From the NCBI GenBank assembly GCA_014238065.1, contig JABABU010000036.1, positions 115,684-179,683 on the forward strand: DNA of 64,000 nucleotides. Direction: 5' to 3'. Positions 52,832 through 62,115 of this stretch are shown here, piece by piece. Made by a program: the position numbers and the translations under genes. The stretch comes from Actinomycetota bacterium. GTDB taxonomy: Bacteria > Actinomycetota > Acidimicrobiia > Acidimicrobiales > Poriferisodalaceae. Numbering within the stretch: the first letter of the stretch is position 1; every line of letters starts with the position of its first letter. Below the pieces are notes generated by a model that made no database searches, was not told the DNA's origin, and worked only from the letters and a program-made list of their open reading frames with translations.

Positions 52832-54430
52832 TCATGTTTCCCGGTACGACCGGACGTCGTCGCCCATCGAGAGCAACTCCCCGGCATGTTCTCGACCCGC
52901 TGCGCTGTCAGGGCGACCCGCGAGCATGCGTGCCAACTCGATGACTCGTTCTTCGCCATCGATGTGACTGGCCGAACTCTGGACGCCGACGCCATCGTCG
53001 GTCTTTGTGATCACAACATGCTGGTCGGCAAAAGCAGCCACCTGCGGAAGGTGTGTGACCACAAGAACTTGGTGATCACCTCCGAGCTTGCCGAGAGCGC
53101 CACCGACCGCGATAGCCGCCTCACCCCCGATGCCGGCGTCGACCTCGTCGAAAACGAGTGTCTCTGGACCGGCCGACAACACGAGCCGAAGCGACAGCAT
53201 CACTCTCGCCAACTCACCTCCGCTCGCGACCTTCGACAACGGAAGTGCAGCAGACCCGCTGTTCGCAGCGAACAGAAATTCGATGTCATCGCAGGGCTCT
53301 TCGCCACGAACGGCGACATCGAGCGTTGCTCGGGTGAGGGCAAGGTCCTCGAAACCTGCGGTGACTGCTTCGGCCAACGGCGCGGCCGCGATCCTTCTGG
53401 CGTCGGCGACGCGCTTTGCCTCGTGCGCCACCTGACGGCCGGCCTCATCGAGCGCCTCCTCGTACTCTGCTGCCAGTTCCTCGTGCCTGAGCAAGCCATC
53501 GAGTCGCTCCGAAGCGTCGGCCTCGAACTCGCGTACCTCGGCAACGGTGTCGCCGTATTTCCGGGTCAGGTCGCGGATGAGCTGGCGCCGGGCTCTGATC
53601 TCCGCTGCGCGCTCCGGGTCATCCTCGATGAGCTCGCCAATGTCCCTGACCTGGGACGAAACATCCTCGAGCTCGGCCTGCACGCTCCTGAGTTGTTCTG
53701 CCGCCGCCTCAAACGGGCGTCGTGATGCCAAGGCCGCGAGTGCTTCTCCGATCCTGTCAAGGGCCCCTCGCTCCTCGCTGAGAACTGTGCGCGCCACGCC
53801 GGCGGCCTCGATGTGACCGGCGGCATCGCTGAGCAGGTCGGCCTCACGTTCGAGTCGCTGGTCTTCGTCGTCATCGGCGAGCGCTGCCTCTGTCAGCTCT
53901 TCGAGTTGATAGCGAAGCAGGTCGATCTCGTGGGCCCGACTCCGCGCATCGCCTCCCAACTCGACAAGTTTCGACTTGACGTCGCTGAGATGAGCCCGAG
54001 CTGAGGACAGAGCTCCCAAGTCGATCTCGCCGTGCGAGTCGAGGGATCGACGCTGGACCGCCGACGACAGCAGCGACTGGTGCGCGTGCTGCCCGTGAAG
54101 ATCGACGAGACGCTCCCCGGTTGTTCCGAGGTCGGCAGCGCTGACCATGCGACCGTTCGCGTAGGCCCGACTCCTGCCATCGGCAGGAATCACCCTGGTC
54201 ATCACGACCTCGTCATCGCCGACGACGAATCTGCCCTCGATGACGGCTTCCTTTGCTCCAGGGCGGACGAGGCTGGGGTCGGTGCGCCCGCCCATCAGCA
54301 ACTGGATGGCCTGGACAACGAGCGTCTTTCCTGCTCCGGTCTCGCCGGTGAGGGCCGTCATTCCCTCATCGAGAACGAGCGACAGTTCCTCGATGACGCC
54401 GAGGTCACGAACGGACAGTTCGACCAACAC
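52832..54430 (-). CDS. recN: DNA repair protein RecN
   Basis: This SMC-like ATPase of double-strand-break repair is about 532 residues. Walker A is GETGAGKTLVVQAI near residue 30, followed by RSRAYANGRMVSAADL and DLHGQHAHQSLL, a long coiled-coil centre, the signature KVASGGELARVMLSLRLVL, Walker B TLVFDEVDAGIGG and VVTHLPQVAAFA. GTG 54430 is chosen because it starts 1 base after the nadK stop with GGGGAGGAA in good position; ATG 54454 would overlap nadK by 23 bases. Confidence 0.95.
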   Translation of the reverse strand: MLVELSVRDLGVIEELSLVLDEGMTALTGETGAGKTLVVQAIQLLMGGRTDPSLVRPGAKEAVIEGRFVVGDDEVVMTRVIPADGRSRAYANGRMVSAADLGTTGERLVDLHGQHAHQSLLSSAVQRRSLDSHGEIDLGALSSARAHLSDVKSKLVELGGDARSRAHEIDLLRYQLEELTEAALADDDEDQRLEREADLLSDAAGHIEAAGVARTVLSEERGALDRIGEALAALASRRPFEAAAEQLRSVQAELEDVSSQVRDIGELIEDDPERAAEIRARRQLIRDLTRKYGDTVAEVREFEADASERLDGLLRHEELAAEYEEALDEAGRQVAHEAKRVADARRIAAAPLAEAVTAGFEDLALTRATLDVAVRGEEPCDDIEFLFAANSGSAALPLSKVASGGELARVMLSLRLVLSAGPETLVFDEVDAGIGGEAAIAVGGALGKLGGDHQVLVVTHLPQVAAFADQHVVITKTDDGVGVQSSASHIDGEERVIELARMLAGRPDSAAGREHAGELLSMGDDVRSYRET

Positions 54431-54431
54431 C

Positions 54432-55316
54432 TCAGACTTCCTCCCCGGGCGCATGTTCGCGTAGCCCGAACTTGGATTTCAGGACGGCATGGAAGCTTCG
54501 GCTGTCGAAGGTGACGAGCTTGGCCTCAACCGTCGATTCAGTGGCCATCACCGTATCCCCGTCCTTCAGCGTCGCGGTTGCTCTGCCATCAACTGACAAC
54601 GTCGCGTCGCGGTCGCCGGTGACCGTGATGGCGATCTCGCTGACGGACTTGAGCACGAGCGACCTGTCGAACAACATGTGAGGAGACACGGGCGTGAAAA
54701 GCAGTGCCCTCAATTCCGGATCGAGAATCGGTCCTCGAGCCGAGAGCGAATACGCGGTCGACCCGGTTGCGGTCGCGACGATGAGACCGTCGGCGGAGTA
54801 GTTCGTGAATCGCTCTCCGTCGAAGTCCACGGCGAGGTGCACCGTGTGGCCTTGCGCCCGTTTCTCGACAACGCCTTCGTTCAACGCCGTCCACGGGCCA
54901 GACCTCTCACCGTCACGAGAAGTCACCACGAAGTCGATTCGCATACGCGAATCGACCCGATGCGTGCCAGCGAAGATGGCCAGCAAAGCATCCTTTGCAC
55001 CTTCACGCTCGACCTCGGTGAGATAGCCGAGTCTGCCGCTGTTGACACCAAGCACAGGTACCCCGTGCTCCGCGACCAACGACACGGTGTGAAGCATCGT
55101 GCCGTCGCCACCGATGCTGACGGCAAGATCTGCCCCACGGCCGAGATCCCTTGCGTCAACCGCGGCGTCATCGAGTCCTACGAGGCCTGCGTGCTGGCGG
55201 TCCATCAAAACGCGATGGCCCTCGCTCTGCAGCCACTCACCGAGCTGACGGGCAGTTGCCGCTGCATTCTCACGGTGAGGATGGACGACGAGCAATACGG
55301 ACTGAGCCTCGGTCAC
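54432..55316 (-). CDS. nadK: NAD kinase
   Basis: This 294-residue enzyme phosphorylates NAD to NADP. It has the GGDGT loop (SIGGDGTMLHTV) near residue 65, GVNSGRLGYLTEVE, TALNEGVVEKR and ATATGSTAYSLSARGPI. GTG 55316 overlaps the tlyA stop as GTGA, which rejects the longer Arg-rich frame up to 55397. The tlyA-nadK-recN order is conserved across actinobacteria. Confidence 0.95.
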   Translation of the reverse strand: MTEAQSVLLVVHPHRENAAATARQLGEWLQSEGHRVLMDRQHAGLVGLDDAAVDARDLGRGADLAVSIGGDGTMLHTVSLVAEHGVPVLGVNSGRLGYLTEVEREGAKDALLAIFAGTHRVDSRMRIDFVVTSRDGERSGPWTALNEGVVEKRAQGHTVHLAVDFDGERFTNYSADGLIVATATGSTAYSLSARGPILDPELRALLFTPVSPHMLFDRSLVLKSVSEIAITVTGDRDATLSVDGRATATLKDGDTVMATESTVEAKLVTFDSRSFHAVLKSKFGLREHAPGEEV

Positions 55317-56122
55317 CGCCGAGCCTCCTCGCCGGCAGTGGCCGCCACGACGTCGGCAATGACCTGATCGGTCAGAGACGGGGCGCGACCGCGCCAACCA
55401 TGAACCAGGAACTCTCGGTTGCCCTCTGGACCTCGTACCGGCGATGCCATGACATCCATGATGCCCACGTCAGCGGCTCTGCATGCCGCGACCACCTCAC
55501 GAATCACGCGCCCCCAGACTTCGGGGTCACGAATGACGCCCTTGCCTCGGCTTGCTTCCTGCTTCCCCGCTTCGAACTGAGGCTTTACCAGCAGCACGAA
55601 CTCGGCGTGTTCTTCCGCTGCCGACACAAGTGCGCCAATGACTCTGGTCATGCTGATGAACGACAGATCGCAGACCACCAAGTCGACGGCGTGGTCGACG
55701 TCACCACTGACGAGATGCCGAACGTTCGTCCGTTCTCGGTTCTCGACCCTTGGATCGTCCCTGAGCGTTGCCGACAGTTGGCCGTACCCCACGTCGACAG
55801 CGGTGACGTGGTCACACCCGTGCTGCAGCAGACAGTCTGTGAACCCACCGGTCGAAGCTCCTGCGTCAAGCGCGCACCGCCCCGCTGGATCGATCTTCCA
55901 ATGCCGCAACGCGGCTTCGAGCTTCGCTCCGCCGCGGCTCACATACCTCGGTGGTGCACCCGCGAGTTCGATCGGCTCGGAAGCATCGACCATTCTCGTC
56001 GACTTCAGCGCCGGCGCTCCCCCAACGGTGACACGCCCGGCGGCGATCGCATCAGATGCCTGCTGGCGACTGGCCAGGAGACCTCGACGAACCAGTTCGG
56101 CATCGAGGCGGCGACGGCTCAC
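55313..56122 (-). CDS. tlyA: TlyA-family rRNA 2'-O-methyltransferase
   Basis: This 269-residue protein has an N-terminal S4-like domain (LDAELVRRGLLASRQQASDAIAAGRVTV) and an FtsJ-like methyltransferase domain with SAM motif ALDAGASTGGFTDCLLQ near residue 94 and VCDLSFISM. In mycobacteria TlyA methylates ribose of 16S and 23S rRNA and affects capreomycin sensitivity; haemolysin is an old name. GTG 56122 is 6 bases from a TAGCGT hexamer, so the operon may be leaderless. It heads tlyA-nadK-recN-steA-steB-GT2-GT4. Confidence 0.93.
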   Translation of the reverse strand: MSRRRLDAELVRRGLLASRQQASDAIAAGRVTVGGAPALKSTRMVDASEPIELAGAPPRYVSRGGAKLEAALRHWKIDPAGRCALDAGASTGGFTDCLLQHGCDHVTAVDVGYGQLSATLRDDPRVENRERTNVRHLVSGDVDHAVDLVVCDLSFISMTRVIGALVSAAEEHAEFVLLVKPQFEAGKQEASRGKGVIRDPEVWGRVIREVVAACRAADVGIMDVMASPVRGPEGNREFLVHGWRGRAPSLTDQVIADVVAATAGEEARR

Positions 56123-56128
56123 CGCAGG

Positions 56129-56134
56129 ACGCTA
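56129..56134 (-). promoter_or_regulatory. Putative -10 element of the tlyA operon (leaderless type)
   Basis: TAGCGT on the reverse strand lies exactly 6 bases before GTG 56122. It is back to back with the rhomboid promoter in a 50-base divergent gap. Confidence 0.5.
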
Positions 56135-56160
56135 CCACCCGATCCCGATACCTCGACCAT

Positions 56161-56166
56161 TAAGGT
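56161..56166 (+). promoter_or_regulatory. Putative -10 element of the rhomboid gene (leaderless type)
   Basis: TAAGGT lies exactly 6 bases before GTG 56173. There is no Shine-Dalgarno in the gap. Confidence 0.5.
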
Positions 56167-56172
56167 TGCATC

Positions 56173-57012
56173 GTGATCCCCCTTCACGACGAGAACCCCA
56201 CCCAGTCGTTGGCATGGGTCACGATCGCGCTGATCATCGTCAACGTCACTGTCTTCGTCCTCATACAACCCCGCGCTGACACCGGGAGAGGAATCGAGTT
56301 CAGCTACGAGTACGCGGCCATCCCGTGCGAAGTCGTCGAGGGTCGACCACTCAGCGCCGGTGAGATCCGAGCCACCTACGCCGGCGACAACAGTGCTTGC
56401 CAAGGCGAAAACCCCACCGGAGGAACGGTCTTCGAGTCGAAGCGACCGTGGGTCGCCATCGCTGCATCGATGTTCCTCCACGGAGACTGGCTGCATCTGG
56501 GGTTCAACATGCTCTTCCTGTGGATCTTCGGGAACAACGTCGAAGACCACCTCGGGAAGTTGCGCTACATCGCGTTCTATCTCGCAGGGGGCGTGGTCGC
56601 CACGCTGGCCCATGTCGCGATCCAGACCGCGAGCACAGTGCCGATCATCGGCGCGTCCGGTGCGATTGCCGGCGTCATGGGTGCCTACCTCGTCTGGTTC
56701 CCGAACGCGCGCGTCCGCACACTGCTGTTCTTCGGTCTGATCCTGTTCCTCCAGATCAGGGCTAAATACTTGCTCCTGGTATGGCTCGCTTCACAATTCC
56801 TCATCACCAACAGCGATGGCGTTGCGTGGATGGCACACGTCGGAGGCTTCATCTACGGAGTCATCGTCGCGCTTGCCGTTCGAGAGTCAATGGCAGCGCG
56901 AAGGGTCATGTGGCGAACTACCTACGCAGGCGATGATCAGGGTTTCTGGAACAACAGGCACGGCGGCAGGAGCGACAACCCGCTCCCACCGTACGAGGGG
57001 CCTGTCACCTGA
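56173..57012 (+). CDS. Rhomboid-family intramembrane serine protease
   Basis: This 279-residue membrane protein has six or seven spans. The catalytic Ser is in [18 protein letters not shown] near residue 160 and the catalytic His in [13 protein letters not shown] near residue 222; [20 protein letters not shown] is the conserved loop-1/TM2 region. It cleaves membrane proteins within the bilayer; substrates are unknown. An extended loop with two Cys ([16 protein letters not shown]) after the first span is unusual and could form a disulfide outside the cell. The 3' end overlaps the convergent HAD gene by 8 bases. Confidence 0.92.
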   Translation: MIPLHDENPTQSLAWVTIALIIVNVTVFVLIQPRADTGRGIEFSYEYAAIPCEVVEGRPLSAGEIRATYAGDNSACQGENPTGGTVFESKRPWVAIAASMFLHGDWLHLGFNMLFLWIFGNNVEDHLGKLRYIAFYLAGGVVATLAHVAIQTASTVPIIGASGAIAGVMGAYLVWFPNARVRTLLFFGLILFLQIRAKYLLLVWLASQFLITNSDGVAWMAHVGGFIYGVIVALAVRESMAARRVMWRTTYAGDDQGFWNNRHGGRSDNPLPPYEGPVT

Positions 57013-57784
57013 GCCGCTGAGCGACCAACGTCGCAAGATCTGGTGATACGCAGTCCGGCTTCGGGTCACCGGACATGGCCTGCTCGACTGTGGTCACGCC
57101 AGACTCGACGAACGCGAACTCGAAGCCGAGCAATCGTGCCAGGGCTCCATCGGTCGCGGGGAGATCGCCGACCATCACGTGTCGTGCGAAGTTCTGCGCA
57201 TCGCCTGCGGTGGTGCCGAGCCTGTGATGTATCAAGGCCGCGACTGGCTCATGCGGTTTGCCTGCCACGATTGGCTGGACCTTGCCCGCTGTTGCGATAC
57301 CCGCCACGAGAGCACCGTTGCCGGGCAACAGTCGATCGGGTGTCGGGTAGGTCGGATCGGTGTTGGTCGCGATCAACCGCGCCCCGTTGTGGAGCGCGTG
57401 AGCGGCAGCGGCCATCTCTGCGAAGTCGAACGTCGTGTGAAAGCCGACGACGACGACATCGATCTCGTCATCACCATCGACACACACCCCGCCCGCGACC
57501 TCCACAGCCTCGACCACACCAGGGCCGGCGCACACAAACACACGCTCGCCATGCTTGATCAGACTTCCTGCTGCCATTGCCGATGTGATGACGGAGCCAG
57601 ACGCATCGATGTCGACGTCGGCGAGTTTCTGCTCTGCCTCCGCAACGGTGAGCGCAGAGAAATTGGTCACGAAAAGAACAGTCTCACCAGCTCGTTGAAG
57701 CCTGTCGATCGCTTCCGGCGCGCCGTCTATTGGCTCGTGCGCGAGCCAGACAACGCCATCGAGATCCAGTAACCAGGCGATCAG
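57005..57784 (-). CDS. HAD-IIA family phosphatase with apparent CTG start
   Basis: The full-length HAD-IIA protein is about 259 residues, possibly a glycerol-3-phosphate phosphatase like mycobacterial Rv1692, which also lies near tlyA. Motif I WLLDLDGVVWL is at residues 4-14, followed by VLFVTNFS, VAGKPHEPV and VMVGDLPATD. The first canonical in-frame start is the GTG of VTNFS at 57670, which would delete motif I. The frame upstream is open, and CTG 57784 overlaps the korB stop as CTGA, like the ATGA and GTGA joins elsewhere. ATC 57781 is an alternative. Confidence 0.82.
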   Translation of the reverse strand: MIAWLLDLDGVVWLAHEPIDGAPEAIDRLQRAGETVLFVTNFSALTVAEAEQKLADVDIDASGSVITSAMAAGSLIKHGERVFVCAGPGVVEAVEVAGGVCVDGDDEIDVVVVGFHTTFDFAEMAAAAHALHNGARLIATNTDPTYPTPDRLLPGNGALVAGIATAGKVQPIVAGKPHEPVAALIHHRLGTTAGDAQNFARHVMVGDLPATDGALARLLGFEFAFVESGVTTVEQAMSGDPKPDCVSPDLATLVAQRLR

Positions 57785-58791
57785 ACGGTCCAGGTGCCGC
57801 CGGAACGAAGCAGTTCGCCGAGGTCTCCGGGACCGCGCCGTGCCTGTTCGTCGAGCAACTGCTGTTGCATCCCGTATGCGTACTCCGGTGCATCGATGGC
57901 ACGGAACACCCCAACGGGCGTCGGTTCGAAGGGCCCGCGCGCCAGACGACTGAGCATCGAAGCGATGCTCGGATCTGGCCTCGTCTCGTCGTGAACCATC
58001 AGCGCGGCCTCACCGACATCGGCGACCGCGACCACCTTGGCCTCACCGCCATCACTGATGACACCCATCTCGTTCTCGGCACCGAATCGGATCGACTCCC
58101 CGTGAGTGAGCTGAATCAGATTCGCGTCGCGATTCGCCTTCTTCGTGACGCCGTCAAATGCTCCGTCGTTGAAGACGTTGCAGTTCTGGAAGATCTCGAC
58201 GATGGCTGCGCCCTTGTGCTGATGCGCACGACGCAAGGTCTCCATCATGTGCTTGCGATCCATGTCGTGCGTCCGAGCAACGAACGTGGCCTCTGCGCCG
58301 AGGGCGAGGCTGATCGGGTTGAAGGGGCGATCGACGCTACCGAACGGAGTCGATTTGGTGACCTTGCCGGTCTCCGACGTCGGGGAGAACTGGCCCTTGG
58401 TCAAGCCATAGATCATGTTGTTGAACAACAAGATCTTGATGTTCACGTTTCGTCGTAGCGCATGGATGAGGTGGTTGCCACCGATCGACAACATGTCGCC
58501 GTCTCCACCGACGACCCACACATCGAGATCGGGTCGCGTAACAGCAAGACCGGTTGCAATCGCCGGCGCACGACCGTGAATCGAGTGCATACCGTAGGTG
58601 TTCATGTAGTACGGGAATCGAGCTGCACAGCCGATCCCGGAAACGAAAACAGTGTCTTCTCGCGAAACACCGAGCTCCGGCATCAGGAACTGCACTGCAG
58701 TGAGGATCGAGTAGTCACCGCATCCTGGGCACCATCGGACCTCTTGATCGGTGGCCCAGTCTGCTTTTTTGGTCGTGGGGGCGTCCGTCAT
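57781..58791 (-). CDS. korB: 2-oxoglutarate:ferredoxin oxidoreductase, beta subunit
   Basis: This 336-residue thiamin-pyrophosphate subunit oxidises 2-oxoglutarate to succinyl-CoA with ferredoxin, replacing 2-oxoglutarate dehydrogenase in many actinobacteria. It has WCPGCGDYSIL (iron-sulfur Cys) near residue 21, SGIGCAARFPYY and the TPP motif GGDGDMLSIGGNH ... LLFNN. It is 26 bases downstream of korA and overlaps the HAD-IIA gene at its stop. Confidence 0.95.
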   Translation of the reverse strand: MTDAPTTKKADWATDQEVRWCPGCGDYSILTAVQFLMPELGVSREDTVFVSGIGCAARFPYYMNTYGMHSIHGRAPAIATGLAVTRPDLDVWVVGGDGDMLSIGGNHLIHALRRNVNIKILLFNNMIYGLTKGQFSPTSETGKVTKSTPFGSVDRPFNPISLALGAEATFVARTHDMDRKHMMETLRRAHQHKGAAIVEIFQNCNVFNDGAFDGVTKKANRDANLIQLTHGESIRFGAENEMGVISDGGEAKVVAVADVGEAALMVHDETRPDPSIASMLSRLARGPFEPTPVGVFRAIDAPEYAYGMQQQLLDEQARRGPGDLGELLRSGGTWTV

Positions 58792-58817
58792 CGCATGTCC
58801 TGTTCCCTGCTCGCCAC

Positions 58818-60692
58818 TCAGGCGCCCAGCTTCTGTTGAATCTCGGCGAGAATCTCACCGGAGGTGAACGGAACACCGTTCACCTTGGTCAGCTTCTGCG
58901 CATCGACCAGGAACTCAGCCCTGATCATTCGCACGAGCTGGCCGGTGTTCATCTCCGGGACGATGATCTTGTCGAAGCTGGCGAGCACATCGCCGAGGTT
59001 CTTCGGGAAGGGGTTGAGATGAACCAGGTGCGCCATGGCCGCGTTCAGACCCATGTCGCTGGCCCGGTGTATCGCCGCGGTGATGGCTCCGGCTGTTGAG
59101 CCCCATCCGACGATGAGCAACTCGGAGTCAGGGTCGCCGTACACCTCGACTTCGGGAATGTCGTTCGCGATGCCGGCGACCTTGGCGGCCCGCAAGTTGA
59201 TCATCAACTCGTGATTCTCAGGGTCGTAGTTGATGTCCCCGGTCTCGTCAGTCTTCTCGATGCCGCCAACGCGGTGCATGAGGTCTGGCGTGCCGGGAAC
59301 CGCCCAGGGACGAGCGAGTGTCTCTTTGTCGCGCAGATACGGAAGGAAGATGCCTTCGCCGTCCTCGTTGGTCCCGTTGAACTCGGTCGCGTGCTGGACG
59401 CTGATGTCCGGTAGCGAGTCGACGTCCGGCAAAATCCATGGCTCGGAACTGTTCGCCAAGAAACCGTCGGTCATGAGCATGACCGGAGTTCTGTATTTCA
59501 CGGCGATACGGCTGGCCTCGATGGCGGCGTCGAAACAATGCGAAGGGCTCTTGGCCGCGACGATCGGCAGCGGCGATTCCGAGTGGCGGCCGTACATAGC
59601 CATCATGAGGTCGGCTGCCTCTGGCTTCGTCGGGAGACCGGTAGAGGGTCCGCCACGCTGCACGTCGACGATGACCAACGGCACTTCGAGGCTGACCGCC
59701 AGGCCGATCGTTTCGCCCTTCAGCGCGACACCGGGCCCCGACGTCGTCGTGAACGCCAGGCTTCCGCCGTATGCGGCGCCGAGGGCGGCACCGCACGCCG
59801 CGATCTCGTCCTCGGCTTGCAATGTCCTCACGCCGAAGTTCTTGTGTTTCGCGAGCTCGTGGAGGATGTCGGAAGCCGGGGTGATCGGGTAGCTCCCCAG
59901 GAACACCGGCAGCTTCGACAACTGTCCTGCTGCGATGCAGCCCCACGCGAGCGCCGTGTTGCCGTTGATGTTGGTGTATTCGCCCGATCGAAGTGGAGCC
60001 GGCTTGATCTCGTAGTGCGCTTCGAACAACTCTGCGGTCTCACCGAAGTTGTAGCCCGCCTTGAAGGCACTCACGTTCGCGGCAATCACCAACTCGCGAC
60101 CGGCGAACTTCTCGCGGATCCATTGCAACGTCGGCTCGGTTGGCCGGGTGTACATCCACGAGATCAGTCCCAGCGCAAAGAAGTTCTTCGAGCGCTCGGC
60201 ATCGCGGGGCTTCACTCCGTGCTCGGCAACAGCGAGCTTCGTGAGCTCGCTCATCGGCACCGGGTAGTACCGGTACCCGGCGAGCGTGCCGTCCTCGAGC
60301 GGGTTCGACGTGTAGCCGGCCTTGTCGAGGTTGCGCTGGTTGAAGGCATCAGTGTTCGCGATGATCACACCGCCCTGTACGAGATGATGCAGCTGCGATT
60401 TCAGCGCGGCAGGGTTCATGATGACGAGCACGGTTGGCGCATCGCCAGGAGTGTGGATCTCGTAGTCGGAGATACGGACCTGAAATGCAGAAACGCCGGC
60501 GAGGGTGCCCTGAGGTGCCCTGATCTCGGCCGGGAACTCCGGAAGGGTCGACAGGTCGTTGCCCATGACTGCTGACACGCTGGTGAAGCGATCACCAGTG
60601 AGCTGCATTCCGTCCCCGGAGTCGCCGGCGAAACGGATGACGACGTCTTCCAACTCTTGGAGGGGTAGCTCTCGATCAGCGGTATCGGTCAC
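58818..60692 (-). CDS. korA: 2-oxoglutarate:ferredoxin oxidoreductase, fused gamma/alpha subunit
   Basis: The protein of about 624 residues joins the gamma domain (DVVIRFAGDSGDGMQLTGDRF, TLPEFPAEIRAPQGT) to the alpha domain (YPITPASDILHELAK, LQAEDEIAACGAALGA, TTSGPGVALKGETIGLA). This is the actinobacterial KorA arrangement. GTG 60692 is preferred because GGAGA lies 5 bases upstream; the frame continues to 60776 without family similarity. A short palindrome GTATCAAGATAC lies at 60758-60769, upstream of the gene. Confidence 0.95.
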   Translation of the reverse strand: MTDTADRELPLQELEDVVIRFAGDSGDGMQLTGDRFTSVSAVMGNDLSTLPEFPAEIRAPQGTLAGVSAFQVRISDYEIHTPGDAPTVLVIMNPAALKSQLHHLVQGGVIIANTDAFNQRNLDKAGYTSNPLEDGTLAGYRYYPVPMSELTKLAVAEHGVKPRDAERSKNFFALGLISWMYTRPTEPTLQWIREKFAGRELVIAANVSAFKAGYNFGETAELFEAHYEIKPAPLRSGEYTNINGNTALAWGCIAAGQLSKLPVFLGSYPITPASDILHELAKHKNFGVRTLQAEDEIAACGAALGAAYGGSLAFTTTSGPGVALKGETIGLAVSLEVPLVIVDVQRGGPSTGLPTKPEAADLMMAMYGRHSESPLPIVAAKSPSHCFDAAIEASRIAVKYRTPVMLMTDGFLANSSEPWILPDVDSLPDISVQHATEFNGTNEDGEGIFLPYLRDKETLARPWAVPGTPDLMHRVGGIEKTDETGDINYDPENHELMINLRAAKVAGIANDIPEVEVYGDPDSELLIVGWGSTAGAITAAIHRASDMGLNAAMAHLVHLNPFPKNLGDVLASFDKIIVPEMNTGQLVRMIRAEFLVDAQKLTKVNGVPFTSGEILAEIQQKLGA

Positions 60693-60856
60693 AATCTCTC
60701 CTGTGGGGATTGTCTCCTGGGGCTGGCCCGTAACGCCAACGCGATCGCTACGAGCCCGTATCAAGATACAGGTCATAGCACCCTGTCGCCCCTCCGACCC
60801 AAACTAGAACGGCGCCGATTCAGTAGCGCTGTCCTTTGATGCCGATCAGCGTGATG
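60693..60856. other. Intergenic region between fructose-bisphosphate aldolase and korA
   Basis: This 164-base gap between two minus-strand genes contains the perfect palindrome GTATCAAGATAC at 60758-60769, a possible operator or part of the korA promoter. I see no convincing intrinsic terminator after the aldolase gene. Confidence 0.4.
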
Positions 60857-61744
60857 TCAAGTGCCTGATGCCTCGAAGATGCTGCCTATCGAACCGTCGA
60901 GCGCTGCGTCGAAACCGTCGTCGCTCAGTTGAGCAGAGAGGCCCTCCGTCAATGCCCGGGAGAAACTCGCGATCATGCCGATCTGGCGTGAAAGGCGACT
61001 GTTCGATTCGTCCCTCGAATAGCCGCCGGACAACGCAACCACCCTCAGGACCTTCGGGTGAGCAATGACGTCGGCGTAGAAGCCGTCAACTTCCGGAAGC
61101 GTCAGCTTGAGCATGACTGCCTGGCCATCGGCCAGATCGTCGAGCTGTTCCATGATCGCGGCCTTCAAAAGCTCCTCGGCTTCGGCCTTGGTGGCACTGT
61201 TGATGTCGACCTCAGGCTCGATGATCGGCATCAGTCCAGCGGCAAGGATCTGCCTGCCGATGTCGAACTGCTGAGCAACGACAGCGTTCACGCCAGCCGA
61301 ATTCGCCTCTTGGATCACCGAGCGCATCTTGGTGCCGAACACGCCCTTGTCCCTGGCCCGCGCCAGGAGCGCGTCGAGGTCTGGCATCGGCTTCATCACC
61401 TGCGCTCCGTCACGAACGTTCTCGAGGCCCTTGTCGACCTTGAGGAATGGGACAACGCCTTTGACGTCCCACAGGTAGTTTGCAGAGCCCTGACCCTCGA
61501 TGTCGCGATCCATCGTCATCTCGAACAGGATCGCACCGAGAACCCTGTCACCGTTGAACGCGGGGCTGGTGCAGATCCGTGTCCGCATAGCGTGGATCAG
61601 GTCGAACATCTCGGCTTCGCCGTCGTACGCGTCTTCTTCGACGCCATACAGCTTCAGGGCCTTGGGTGTACTGCCGCCGCTCTGATCGAGCGCGGCGATA
61701 AACCCACTGTCAGTCCTGATCTTCTCGAGTTGATCTGCTTTCAT
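60857..61744 (-). CDS. fda: Class I fructose-bisphosphate aldolase
   Basis: This Schiff-base aldolase of the staphylococcal/actinobacterial class I type catalyses fructose-1,6-bisphosphate cleavage or synthesis in glycolysis and gluconeogenesis. The 295-residue length fits. It begins MKADQLEKIRTDSGFIAALD, followed by QSGGSTPKALKLYGV, then ILFEMTMDRDIEG, PIIEPEVDIN, VMLKLTLPEV and ALSGGYSRDESN. The ATG at 61744 matches homologous N termini; the open frame extends to 61795. A 7-base-pair hairpin in the leader is noted separately. Confidence 0.93.
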   Translation of the reverse strand: MKADQLEKIRTDSGFIAALDQSGGSTPKALKLYGVEEDAYDGEAEMFDLIHAMRTRICTSPAFNGDRVLGAILFEMTMDRDIEGQGSANYLWDVKGVVPFLKVDKGLENVRDGAQVMKPMPDLDALLARARDKGVFGTKMRSVIQEANSAGVNAVVAQQFDIGRQILAAGLMPIIEPEVDINSATKAEAEELLKAAIMEQLDDLADGQAVMLKLTLPEVDGFYADVIAHPKVLRVVALSGGYSRDESNSRLSRQIGMIASFSRALTEGLSAQLSDDGFDAALDGSIGSIFEASGT

Positions 61745-62115
61745 TCTTCGCCATTTCATGGGGGTCGTTGCCGTCGGATCACTGCTGTGATCCACCGATC
61801 ATCTCACAGGTTCCGGCGGTCCAAGGCCCGGCGGTGGAAGTCACGGCAACGGAAACATCCGCTTCGCCTCACCGACATCCACCGAGCTTGCCGAACTACG
61901 CGTCGGGGGCCGATGCTGCAGTCCCGTCGACCATCGTGCACGTGATCTCGTAGCTGCCCACCGTGTCGACCGCCGACAGCCTCCGCCGCTTCGGAACGTT
62001 CGACAACATGCCGACTGATGACAGTGGCGGTCCCGACCATGAGGGGAAGCAACTGTCGCAGAGAACCGTATTCACGAGCTGGGGCAGCATCGATGGAGAT
62101 CAGCGCAGGACTCGA
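61745..62115. other. Intergenic region between the TPR gene and the aldolase gene
   Basis: About 370 bases hold the inverted repeat at 61776-61793 and no convincing gene. The reverse strand has a 64-codon open frame ending at 61896 whose last part (GSYEITCTMVDG) resembles an extracytoplasmic domain with a Cys, perhaps a relic, but its first half is unlike a protein N terminus. Confidence 0.4.
61776..61793. promoter_or_regulatory. Inverted repeat upstream of the aldolase gene
   Basis: GGATCAC and GTGATCC are separated by TGCT, about 32 bases before the chosen aldolase start. It could be a dimeric repressor site or a 5'-leader hairpin. Confidence 0.35.

Noticed and set aside
55313..56122. Haemolysin/toxin
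   Set aside because: TlyA and TrhA (43854-44516) carry historical haemolysin names; motifs show an rRNA methyltransferase and a PAQR-type membrane protein.
61896..62090. 64-codon reverse-strand open frame ending GSYEITCTMVDG, perhaps a DUF4333-like lipoprotein relic
   Set aside because: The first half does not look like a signal peptide or protein, the supposed similarity rests on a dozen residues, and there is no ribosome site.
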